Shown here in pieces: positions 24,154 to 32,309 of a DNA stretch of 64,000 bases; position 1 is the stretch's first letter, and each line of letters starts with the position of its first letter. The notes under the pieces are model-generated. The model saw nothing but the letters and a program-made list of their open reading frames with translations. It had not been told where the DNA came from and ran no database searches. Made by a program: the position numbers and the translations under genes. The stretch comes from UBA1268 sp002694955 (GTDB lineage Bacteria; Planctomycetota; Planctomycetia; Pirellulales; UBA1268): contig JALCBP010000003.1 of the NCBI GenBank assembly GCA_028066355.1, forward strand, positions 62,001-126,000, given 5' to 3'.

Positions 24154-25830
24154 TTATTGAGCGATAATTCTTCGAGCGACAGGCTGAGAGATAACAGGGC
24201 TTAAAGTCTTACGGATCTCACTGAGTGCTGTGGCAAGTGTTGCATCATTATTAATCATTTGACCGGAGGCATCTGGGCGAGCGGTCTGTTGTACCCAGAG
24301 ATCCGGTGAGACGCCGACTCGACTATATGGCTGGCCAGTTGGTGAATAAAAATGAGCAGTTGTTAATCGCATGCCAACGCCAGCTGCATCCATTGGGAAA
24401 ATCCCTTGAATCGACCCTTTTCCATAGCTCTGGACACCAATAATTTTGCCACGATTATGGTCTTTTATAGCGCCAGCAAAAATTTCACTCGAACTTGCGG
24501 AATCACTATCAATGAGAAGGGTAATTGGCATATGCCAAGTGCCAGCGTGACTCGCAGTGTAGTTGAAATCTTCTTCAGGACTGCGGCCTCGCGTCGCTAC
24601 AACGAGGCCACGGTCAATAAATAAATCAGACACATCAACGGCTGCGGATAGAAGTCCACCTGGATTCCCTCGAAGATCAATAATGAGAGATCGCATCCCG
24701 GCGGCATCAAGTTGACGCATTGCGGCATCTAGGTCAGAAGCAGTTTTTTTCTGAAAGGAAGTAATGTGGAGATAGCCAATCCCATTCACACGATCGAGTA
24801 ATTCAACATTTTCGATACTTGGGATTTCAACATGTTCTCGTCGAACTGTCATAGCACGTGCTGGCCCAACTCCTCGTAGTACAGCAAGTGTCACACGTGA
24901 ACCTTCGGGTCCTTGCAGTAATTGTGCTGCCGCGTCAACATGCATGCCAGCAATAGGTTTTCCGGCGATCCCAATCAGGTGATCTCCTGCTTTAAGTCCC
25001 GAGCGTTCGGCAGGACTACCAGAAATGACATGTACTACTAACAGACCGTCTTCAGCGCTTTTTAACTCAACTCCAAGGCCAACAAAGTTGCCCTCGATTT
25101 GAGCGTAGAGGTCATTGAGCTGGCCTGTTGTCAGGAATGCAGAATACTCATCAAGGCCACCAACAGATGCGGCAGTCATTTCAAGAAAAGTGACAGCAGG
25201 GCGAACACCAACCACGGATTGGGCGGCACGAGCAATCCAGATTGCAACAGTCTCAGCGTCCGAAAGGCTCCCAATACTCCGACCTTCAAGGATATGTTGT
25301 ATATGCTGTTGCAATAACGCAACACGATCTGGTGTTGCCTGCCGAGCATGCATGGACTGAAATTGGGGATCACTCACTGCAACGTGAAGAGCCAAACAGC
25401 CACGGCTGATGAGTTTATTTAAATCTGGATTGGTAACGTGATGCGAGTTGATACGTTCCAGACACTCTACAAAAAGTTGCCTTGCTTCCCTTTCCGTAAT
25501 GTGACCCAGAGCTTCTTGATAGGCTTTTTCAGCTGAGCGACGATCAAGGTCGCAATGAATCTTTGCTAAATCATATCTATGATAAAGCTCATTCGACAAT
25601 TCACCCTTACGAGCGGCTGTCTCACAAAGACTGACTAACTCTGGCCATTGACCAGCAGCCTCAAGCTTTGTTGATCGAACAGCTAGATCATCAACAGTAC
25701 TATCACCAGCGCTTGTGAGGTTGACTGGTTGAATGGCAAGCAATCCACCCAGCAGAACAATAAAAAAAGTGTTCAGAATGGAAGTCCACTGTGGACGAAT
25801 GCGACATCGATGAGCGGTCATTTTCGACAT
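24154..25830 (-). CDS. S41 family C-terminal processing protease (PDZ)
   Basis: About 558 residues from the ATG chosen, which gives a basic N-terminus followed by a signal-peptide/anchor helix (ILNTFFIVLLGGLLA). A frame-open ATG 99 bp upstream would add an unlikely leader. Domains: an N-terminal helical, TPR-like region (about 45-190); a PDZ domain (about 250-340, with GVELKSAEDG and GSPAERSGLKAGDHLIGIAG); and the S41 catalytic domain with GYLHITSF, LRGNPGGLL, the nucleophile Ser in DSASSSEIFAGAIK and the general-base Lys in SYGKGSIQ. Acts in the periplasm on C-terminal tails of exported proteins. Substrate not predictable. Confidence 0.93.
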   Translation of the reverse strand: MSKMTAHRCRIRPQWTSILNTFFIVLLGGLLAIQPVNLTSAGDSTVDDLAVRSTKLEAAGQWPELVSLCETAARKGELSNELYHRYDLAKIHCDLDRRSAEKAYQEALGHITEREARQLFVECLERINSHHVTNPDLNKLISRGCLALHVAVSDPQFQSMHARQATPDRVALLQQHIQHILEGRSIGSLSDAETVAIWIARAAQSVVGVRPAVTFLEMTAASVGGLDEYSAFLTTGQLNDLYAQIEGNFVGLGVELKSAEDGLLVVHVISGSPAERSGLKAGDHLIGIAGKPIAGMHVDAAAQLLQGPEGSRVTLAVLRGVGPARAMTVRREHVEIPSIENVELLDRVNGIGYLHITSFQKKTASDLDAAMRQLDAAGMRSLIIDLRGNPGGLLSAAVDVSDLFIDRGLVVATRGRSPEEDFNYTASHAGTWHMPITLLIDSDSASSSEIFAGAIKDHNRGKIIGVQSYGKGSIQGIFPMDAAGVGMRLTTAHFYSPTGQPYSRVGVSPDLWVQQTARPDASGQMINNDATLATALSEIRKTLSPVISQPVARRIIAQ

Positions 25831-26096
25831 GTGGAGAGGGGTGGTAGCACGCACAGGCAATCCGTTTTCTAGCCGGCAATCAGAGGTGAACAGCGGTCGA
25901 TCCCGTGACCGCATAAGATTATGGATCACATTTAGAGGCTGGTCAAAAACTAGCCGGCGCCAAACAGGAAAACCCGAGGGATACAGGCCCGTAGTCTCGT
26001 TCTGATTGCTGTAATCCGTATTTTACAATCGATTTTCCCGATTATGCTGCCACGTTGGTACGATAGAGAGTCCCATTATTTCCCTTGTAATGCCAA

Positions 26097-26744
26097 ATGA
26101 CCATGTCCTCTGATTCAGCCGAACCGTCAGATCCCCCACCACAAACGTTGATTCTCCTTGATCGCGTTCGACAGGGGGACACTGCGGCTGTGAACGGACT
26201 GCTTGAGAGGCACAGAGCGGCAATCCGCCGGATGATTGATCAGCGTCTCGATCGCGTTGTCCGCAAACGTGTTGATGCGAGTGACATTGTTCAAGATGTT
26301 CTCGTGGAGGCAAATCGAAGATTGGGAGACTATCTAACCAATCCCACAATGCCATTTCAGTTATGGCTTCGGCATATGGCTCGCGATCGAGTTATTGATG
26401 CCCATCGAAGACATAGAGTGGCGGGTACGCGTAGTCTGGATAAGGAGGTATCGCTGGATTCGCCAGTGGATACAGATCATTCACAAACAAATCTAGCTCA
26501 GAAGATTGCGGATACAGAACTTACACCAGCCGCAGTCGCAACATGGCATGAACTTGAGCAACGTTTTGCGACCGCTGTGGAAAAGCTTGATGAAATAGAT
26601 CGCCAGATTGTCTTGCTGCGACATTTTGAACACCTCTCCACGGGAGATGTGGCAGAGGTTCTAGGGCTTACAAAGCCAGCAGCAGGCATGAGATATATGA
26701 GAGCAATGCGACGACTCAGAGTGTTACTCGGTGATGCAAGCTGA
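26097..26744 (+). CDS. ECF-type RNA polymerase sigma factor, planctomycete subtype
   Basis: 215 residues. Region 2 contains VDASDIVQDVLVEANRRL and PFQLWLRHMARDRVIDAHRRH, where the Trp-Leu-Arg and basic residues contact the -10 element. Region 4 contains LDEIDRQIVLLRHFEHLSTGDVAEVLGLTKPAAGMRYMRAMRRLR, a normal helix-turn-helix. The sequence style matches the planctomycete-specific sigma subfamily found beside Ser/Thr kinases. No anti-sigma gene is adjacent; the next gene is a membrane Ser/Thr kinase 99 bp downstream, suggesting control by phosphorylation instead. Confidence 0.93.
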   Translation: MTMSSDSAEPSDPPPQTLILLDRVRQGDTAAVNGLLERHRAAIRRMIDQRLDRVVRKRVDASDIVQDVLVEANRRLGDYLTNPTMPFQLWLRHMARDRVIDAHRRHRVAGTRSLDKEVSLDSPVDTDHSQTNLAQKIADTELTPAAVATWHELEQRFATAVEKLDEIDRQIVLLRHFEHLSTGDVAEVLGLTKPAAGMRYMRAMRRLRVLLGDAS

Positions 26745-26843
26745 CTTTGAAAACAAGATATCGTCAATTACATATGGAATGCCTACTATCCTTTTATTCA
26801 TGTGAAAATTAACTTTGTATATCTATAAACAGCAAACAGCCTC

Positions 26844-28562
26844 GTGCAGAAAATAGACAACAATAATAATTTGGGTGAGGAAGAACTCTCTTTAGAAGCT
26901 GAAGAGAGACTGGCAGTTTTACTGGAGGACTTGACAACAGGGCCAGTCGATCAAGCTCATATGCGGCTTGAGAAGCTTTGTCTTCAACACGCCGATTTAG
27001 CAGGACATCTCCGAGAATTATTTGCGACGGTATCTGTGACGGATGCTGTGGCGATGGAGTCCACGATTATCATGGGTGATGATCGTAGAGGAGAATCTGC
27101 TGCGGAACAGAAAGGCACCGGACCATTTATTACGGAGGGGTTTGTACCTGGTGTTTCTTCGCTACCGGCCCAATTCGGGGAGTACGAACTTCTCGAGGAG
27201 ATCGGTCGTGGCGGTATGGGAATTGTCTATCGTGCGGTACAAAAAAGTCTTCAGAGAGTTGTTGCAGTAAAGATGCTCTTGCGTCGTGACCTTGCAAGTC
27301 ACGCAGACCTTACACGCTTTCGCAGTGAGGCTGAGGCAGCTGCCCAACTCGATCATCCTGGCATTGTCTCTATTTTCGAAGTTGGAGAATATCAAGGTCA
27401 CCCGTTTTATTCGATGAAATATATCGAAGGAACGACCCTTTCAAAACGATTACAAAATGGACCAATTCCACCGAGAGAAGGTGCACAAATTTTACTTTGT
27501 GTAGCTGAAGCTGTTCAGGCTGCACATACGCGAGGGGTCCTTCACCGGGATCTGAAACCATCAAATATTCTTATAGATCTAGCAGGCAAGCCGCATGTCT
27601 CTGATTTTGGTTTGGCAAAGAGACTTGAAGGCAACCAGACGATGACGCACACGGGTGCAATTCTTGGTACACCGTGTTATATGTCGCCGGAGCAGGCCGC
27701 TGGGAGTCGCGGAGACGTTGGGCCGGCGAGTGATGTGTGGAGTCTTGGTGCGATCCTTTACCAAGTACTTGTAGATAGGCCACCATTTCAGGCATCGAGT
27801 CCAATGGATACATTACTCGCTGTACTGGAAGTTGATCCACCTCTCCCTCGCTCAATTAATCGCCAAGTGAATCGTGATCTGGAAATGATCGCCCTTAAGA
27901 CGCTTCAGAAGCCGCAGGATTTACGATATGCGTCAGCAGCAGACTTAGCCAAGGATCTTCGCGCATTTCTGGCGAGTGAACCTATTGCAGCTCGTCAGGG
28001 TGGAGTTCTCGATGTTGTTTCCCGACTGCTTCGAGAAACACACCATGCCGTTGTTTTGGAGAATTGGGGACTTCTCTGGATGTGGCATTCAGTTGTAGTT
28101 CTTATTCTATCAGTTATTACAGATGTTCTCGCCTGGCAGGGAGTCGAAAACCGCTGGCCGTATGTTGTTCTGTGGACAGGTGGTCTTGCCTTATGGGCAC
28201 CCATCTTTTGGGCACTTCGTCACAGAGCTGGTCCGGTAACAGCCGTTGAACGACAAGTTGCTCATATTTGGGGAGGCACCATGATTGCGAGCATGCTGCT
28301 TTTTTCTGTTGAGGAGTTGCTTGGCTTACCCGTCCTTAAACTTTCACCAGTTCTCGCCTTACTGGCCGGACTAATGTTTTTCGCGAAAGCAGGAATACTT
28401 TCTGGAGTTTTTTACATTCAGTCGATTTGCCTGTTTGCTACAGGTTTAATCATGTGTGGACTTCCTCAGTTTCAGCATATTCTCTTTGGGCTGGTAAGTG
28501 GCGGCTGCTTTTTCATCCCAGGGTTGAAATACTATCGACAACTGACAGAGTCTGAGCGATAG
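26844..28562 (+). CDS. Membrane-anchored Ser/Thr protein kinase
   Basis: 572 residues starting at a GTG. Residues 1-110 are a cytoplasmic region without a recognised domain. The Hanks-type kinase domain spans about 114-376: glycine loop GRGGMGIVYR, Lys143 in AVKML, catalytic HRDLKPSN (Asp236), DFGLAK (Asp254), TPCYMSPEQA and SDVWSLGAILY. The C-terminal 170 residues are hydrophobic, with about six predicted transmembrane helices and no large periplasmic domain. That is unlike PASTA-type kinases and implies sensing within or near the membrane. Encoded directly after an ECF sigma gene, a pairing common in planctomycetes. All catalytic residues are present. Confidence 0.95.
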   Translation: MQKIDNNNNLGEEELSLEAEERLAVLLEDLTTGPVDQAHMRLEKLCLQHADLAGHLRELFATVSVTDAVAMESTIIMGDDRRGESAAEQKGTGPFITEGFVPGVSSLPAQFGEYELLEEIGRGGMGIVYRAVQKSLQRVVAVKMLLRRDLASHADLTRFRSEAEAAAQLDHPGIVSIFEVGEYQGHPFYSMKYIEGTTLSKRLQNGPIPPREGAQILLCVAEAVQAAHTRGVLHRDLKPSNILIDLAGKPHVSDFGLAKRLEGNQTMTHTGAILGTPCYMSPEQAAGSRGDVGPASDVWSLGAILYQVLVDRPPFQASSPMDTLLAVLEVDPPLPRSINRQVNRDLEMIALKTLQKPQDLRYASAADLAKDLRAFLASEPIAARQGGVLDVVSRLLRETHHAVVLENWGLLWMWHSVVVLILSVITDVLAWQGVENRWPYVVLWTGGLALWAPIFWALRHRAGPVTAVERQVAHIWGGTMIASMLLFSVEELLGLPVLKLSPVLALLAGLMFFAKAGILSGVFYIQSICLFATGLIMCGLPQFQHILFGLVSGGCFFIPGLKYYRQLTESER

Positions 28563-28579
28563 CTTGCTTAAATACTGCA

Positions 28580-29341
28580 TCAAAACCTGAGCCAGGTTTG
28601 CATTGCGAGTCTCATCAAATCTCGTGCGCCTCGAAGCATTTCGATGCCACTCGCTTTGCTTGTTCCAAGTTTTCTGTTGGTAAAGGTTATTGGGATCTCT
28701 GTCATACGAGCTCCTGATTGATGTGCTCGCCATAAAAAATCTTCAAAAAAAGCATAGCCGGAGGTAAGATTTTCAAGCTCGATAGCGTCGATGCACCGTA
28801 TGCGAAGAGCACGAAAGCCACTCGATCCGTCACGGACAGGAACACGTAGGACAACGCGCGTGAACCAGCACACGAGCCAACTGATGATATGCCGCTTCAG
28901 CGGCCAACCAATGACAGCTCCACCAGGTATCTTCCGTGACCCAATAGCAATATCGATTGGCACATCATCTGAAAGTTTGAGGGCTGCGATCAATCGTGGG
29001 ATATCGGCGGGATTATGGCTGAAGTCTCCATCAAGATGAACGACAACCTCAGCGGCTCTTTTCTGTGCCCACTGAATCCCTTCTAGCGTCGCTGTACCAA
29101 GGCCTCGACGATCAGTACGTAAAAGAAGGTGAACACGTTCATTCTTATCAGCCTCTTTCGCAACGATTTGTGCTGTACCGTCAGGTGAGTTGTCGTCAAT
29201 GACGAGGATATGAGCATGTGGAATAGCCGTATGAATTGTTTCGATAAGCGAACCAATTGAATCGGCCTCGTTGTAGGTTGCTATTTGTACGACCGTTGCA
29301 ACAGGTGGCCATTGAGGAGGTGGGTGGTGTGTGGCCTGCAT
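28580..29341 (-). CDS. GT2 glycosyltransferase, polyprenol-phosphate mannose synthase-like
   Basis: 253 residues, GT-A fold. Nucleotide-sugar site: IATYNEADSIGSLIETI, VIDDNSPDGTAQI and HLDGDFSHNPADIPRLI (DxD-like). Also GSRKIPGGAVIGWPLKRHIISW and SGFRALR, typical of dolichol/polyprenol-phosphate mannosyltransferases of the single-domain (DPM1-like) kind without C-terminal membrane helices. It would make a lipid-linked mannose donor for envelope or protein glycosylation. Convergent with the kinase gene, 17 bp apart. Sugar specificity is inferred from the family only. Confidence 0.9.
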   Translation of the reverse strand: MQATHHPPPQWPPVATVVQIATYNEADSIGSLIETIHTAIPHAHILVIDDNSPDGTAQIVAKEADKNERVHLLLRTDRRGLGTATLEGIQWAQKRAAEVVVHLDGDFSHNPADIPRLIAALKLSDDVPIDIAIGSRKIPGGAVIGWPLKRHIISWLVCWFTRVVLRVPVRDGSSGFRALRIRCIDAIELENLTSGYAFFEDFLWRAHQSGARMTEIPITFTNRKLGTSKASGIEMLRGARDLMRLAMQTWLRF

Positions 29342-29383
29342 GAGGTACTTGTGAGGGATGGTAGTAATCTCACAAAGTCTAAT

Positions 29384-29414
29384 AAAAAAAGGGAGCCGGC
29401 AAATGCCGACTCCC
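29384..29414 (-). terminator. Intrinsic terminator of the DUF1559 gene
   Basis: On the minus strand GGGAGTCGGC and GCCGGCTCCC pair (one G-T) around a short ATTT-type loop, followed by seven T. Lies about 30 bp after the stop codon. Confidence 0.9.
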
Positions 29415-29442
29415 TTCCTGTATGAACAATAGTTTTCACAAA

Positions 29443-30306
29443 CTAAGGTCGATCGTCACCAATCGTATCACCACTGTTGCAAGTGGCCAAAGCTCGCAGC
29501 GTAGCTTTGCTAATGGTGTTGGACATAAAGCCACTTGAACCATCTGCCAAGCAGTATCCATTTACGCCACCAGCGTGTGGTGAACTTGGGAATGCCTGTG
29601 AAACAGTGCCTGGAATAGGTCCAGCCGATGCTCCGGTTGCGAGACCGAACGTCGATGCATTTGAGTGACCTTCCCAGTAGTTTTCGTTGAAGTTTTCTTC
29701 AACGATCATGAGGGTGTTACTTGTGCCATCACGATACGATGCAAAACCCTTGTCCTGATACAGGCCAAGACCACCATTGTCGGAAAGAGTTTTGCCACTG
29801 AAAGCACCAGAAGCTGTTGCAGATGCACCAGTTTCATCACTGGTTCCAACGTTGGCCTTGTAAACACTCTGGCCAGCTGTGGTACCAACAAATGAAGGGC
29901 AGATCAGCCAATCAACTTCAACAGTTGCATTGGTACCAGTGGGAACAGCATAGTTGCCAGCTCCATTGATCGCATTGTAAAGATTGTTCTCTTCACCATA
30001 TGGAAGAATATTTACAATGTGACTCCAGTGCGTAACACCAGTTACTGGATTAGTAACAGTAGAAGCACCAGCTTGGTTAACACCCATTGCACTAGGCAGG
30101 AAGTTGTCACCACGACTGGCATGCTTGTCAGCATAGTTGTGTGCAGCCAAACCTTGTTGCTTCAGTTTGTTTCCACATGAACTGCGACGAGCAGCTTCAC
30201 GAGCCTGTTGCACAGCTGGCAACAGCAGACCAACAAGAACACCGATAATGGCAATAACCACTAGGAGTTCGATGAGGGTAAACCCTCGACGTGACGTAAC
30301 TGTCAT
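29443..30306 (-). CDS. DUF1559 protein with type IV pilin-like leader
   Basis: 287 residues. The N-terminus MTVTSRRGFTLIELLVVIAI is a classical prepilin cleavage and methylation site: cut expected after Gly, with Phe as the new N-terminus and Glu5 present. The hydrophobic helix then continues. After the helix come QQAREAARRSSCGNKLKQ and the DUF1559 body with WSHIVNILPYGEENNLY, YRDGTSNTLMIVEE and the C-terminal HAGGVNGYCLADGSSGF motif. GGTGGAGGA lies before the ATG. DUF1559 proteins are a large planctomycete family of pseudopilin-like envelope proteins with unknown function. Strongly terminated single-gene unit. Confidence 0.93.
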   Translation of the reverse strand: MTVTSRRGFTLIELLVVIAIIGVLVGLLLPAVQQAREAARRSSCGNKLKQQGLAAHNYADKHASRGDNFLPSAMGVNQAGASTVTNPVTGVTHWSHIVNILPYGEENNLYNAINGAGNYAVPTGTNATVEVDWLICPSFVGTTAGQSVYKANVGTSDETGASATASGAFSGKTLSDNGGLGLYQDKGFASYRDGTSNTLMIVEENFNENYWEGHSNASTFGLATGASAGPIPGTVSQAFPSSPHAGGVNGYCLADGSSGFMSNTISKATLRALATCNSGDTIGDDRP

Positions 30307-30801
30307 AAAGATTCCTCCACCCTAACGGGTATATGAGAAGAAAAAAGTAAATCCCAAAAGGTCGGAAGAACAAGCACGCGCCCCTTGTTGCTATGCCAGT
30401 TCCTGATGATTAAATAACGTATTTGGAATCATCTGAAGGAAAAACGTTCCGAGCGCCTTGCCTTCACCATGCGTAAAGGTATAGCCAGAATCGGCTGCAG
30501 TCAAGCACTTCGATTCGCTGAAAATAGACAACCCTGCAATTTTTCCGAATAAACGTAGACTGGGTGATTTGTAACGAATTTAGCCCGATTACCCGCTTCT
30601 AACCCCTCAAAGGTGGGCTTTTTTTTGTGCTATTTTTGCGTGTGACTACACCAATTTTGGCACCCATGTTTCGGACTCTTTTTGGAACGATTGAGAAGCG
30701 ATGCCTTTGATCAGTGAATAGTAATGTGAAGCACCGTTTGCCGCGTGTTTTTTGACTAGACGCAGACGGAAATCATTGCTTTCGAATAAGATTGCTCACT
30801 G
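30307..30801. other. Intergenic region with a plus-strand terminator-like element
   Basis: About 495 bp between the DUF1559 and DUF1501 genes, both on the minus strand. No protein gene is seen. The left end carries the leader and ribosome binding site of the DUF1559 gene. A hairpin with a T run in the plus direction lies at 30582-30626 and is listed separately. Confidence 0.5.
30582..30626 (+). terminator. Terminator-like hairpin with T run, no obvious plus-strand gene
   Basis: AGCCC pairs with GGGCT, continued by ACC/GGT around a CCTCAAA loop after a bulge on the 5' side, followed by eight T. Flanking genes are all on the other strand, so it would end an unannotated plus-strand transcript. 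Confidence 0.4.
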
Positions 30802-32250
30802 TCAACGGAGAATACTCGTGACAACCTTGCCGTGGACATCGGTGAGTCGGAACTGACGCCCCTGATATCGGTATGTCAGGCGGGTGTGATCAATGCCGAG
30901 CAATTGCATGATTGTGGCCTGCATGTCGTGAACGTGAACCGGGTCAGTCGTAATATTCCAGGCATACTCATCTGTGGCACCGTGCACGTATCCGCTTTTT
31001 ACTCCTCCACCTGTTAGCCACCATGAAAAGGCCTTTCCAAAATGGTCACGGCCCTTTGGGTTCACTGGATCACCTTGTCCAAAGGGAGTACGGCCAAATT
31101 CACCACCCCACGCCACGAGTGTATCCTCTAGCAATCCACGATCTTTAAGATCCTGTACCAGTGCAGCAGATGGTCCTTGTGTGTCGCGACACTGAATTTC
31201 AAGTTGAGTGTGCAGATTACTGTGTTGGTCCCAACCGGCATGCATTAACTGAACAAATCGTGTGCCACGTTCCAGTAGTCTTCTCGCTACAAGACAGTTG
31301 AAAGCGAATGAACCCTTCTTATGCACATCAGGTCCATACCGCTCAAGTACATGTTTTGGTTCATCTGAGAAGTCAATGAGATCTGGCACACTTGCTTGCA
31401 TCTGGAAGGCCATCTCATACGAGGCAATTCGAGTATCAATCTCTGGATCGCCGTAGTCTGCCCGGTGCTTGGCGTTCATGACGGCAAGGTCATCCAGTAA
31501 AGCTCGACGAGCAGCACGACTGATGCCAGGTGGATTTGCAAGATAAGGAACAGGCTCTCCTGTGTTTCGGAATTTTACTCCTTGAAAGCGACTTGGAAGA
31601 AAACCGGAACCCCAGTAGTAATCAAAAAAGAGTTGTCCACAGCTCTTTGCTTCATCGGACGATGTCATGACAACAAAAGCAGGCAGCTCTTCAGTTTCGC
31701 ATCCAAGGCCATAGGATACCCATGCGCCAAGGCTTGGACGTCCAGGAACCTGGCTTCCTGTGAGAAAAAATGTGACACCAGGTGCATGATTGACAGCCTC
31801 AGTATGAAGGCTTCGAACAAGACATAGATCATCAGCTAGCTCGCCAATTGCCGGAAGCATTTCACTGAGTTCCATACCACACTGGCCATACCGTCGAAAT
31901 TGTTTTATTGGTGCAACGACGGGCCATTGGGAATACCCACTCGACATTGTTGACAGACGAGTTGTACCTCGAACACTATCTGGAACATTTTCACCAGATC
32001 GTTTGAAGAGTGTGTCTTTCGGATCGAAGAGATCAACATGAGAAGGTCCCCCGCCTTGCCAAAGCATCACCATTCGTTTCGCACACGGAGCGTGGTGTGG
32101 AAGGCCAGCGAGTCCTAGCTCGCTCCCTTTACAATCACTATTCCGTTGAAAGAGCGATGCCAAAGCAGCAAGCCCAATTCCCTGTCGTGCTGATCCAAAG
32201 AGTTGGCGGCGAGTAACACGCTTTATATTTTCACTCAATAATTCATGCAT
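30802..32250 (-). CDS. DUF1501 family protein (Tat-type leader)
   Basis: 482 residues. N-terminal VTRRQLFGSARQGIGLAALASL resembles a twin-arginine signal. The body has the sulfatase/alkaline-phosphatase-superfamily look of DUF1501: MVMLWQGGGPSHVDLFDPK, the LVRSLHTEAVNHAPG strand, RFVQLMHAGWDQHSNL, LEDTLVAWGGEFGRTPFGQG and GRDHFGKAFSWWLTGGGV, with His/Asp residues that may bind metal. It is almost always encoded next to a PSCyt1/DUF1549/DUF1553 protein, as here (60 bp downstream of it on the same strand). The pair is typical of planctomycetes; its substrate is unknown. Confidence 0.93.
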   Translation of the reverse strand: MHELLSENIKRVTRRQLFGSARQGIGLAALASLFQRNSDCKGSELGLAGLPHHAPCAKRMVMLWQGGGPSHVDLFDPKDTLFKRSGENVPDSVRGTTRLSTMSSGYSQWPVVAPIKQFRRYGQCGMELSEMLPAIGELADDLCLVRSLHTEAVNHAPGVTFFLTGSQVPGRPSLGAWVSYGLGCETEELPAFVVMTSSDEAKSCGQLFFDYYWGSGFLPSRFQGVKFRNTGEPVPYLANPPGISRAARRALLDDLAVMNAKHRADYGDPEIDTRIASYEMAFQMQASVPDLIDFSDEPKHVLERYGPDVHKKGSFAFNCLVARRLLERGTRFVQLMHAGWDQHSNLHTQLEIQCRDTQGPSAALVQDLKDRGLLEDTLVAWGGEFGRTPFGQGDPVNPKGRDHFGKAFSWWLTGGGVKSGYVHGATDEYAWNITTDPVHVHDMQATIMQLLGIDHTRLTYRYQGRQFRLTDVHGKVVTSILR

Positions 32251-32309
32251 GACTCGAGCCCTTTCATCGATACTTTACCGGAATAAAGACGTGTATAAAG
32301 TTTAAGCTT

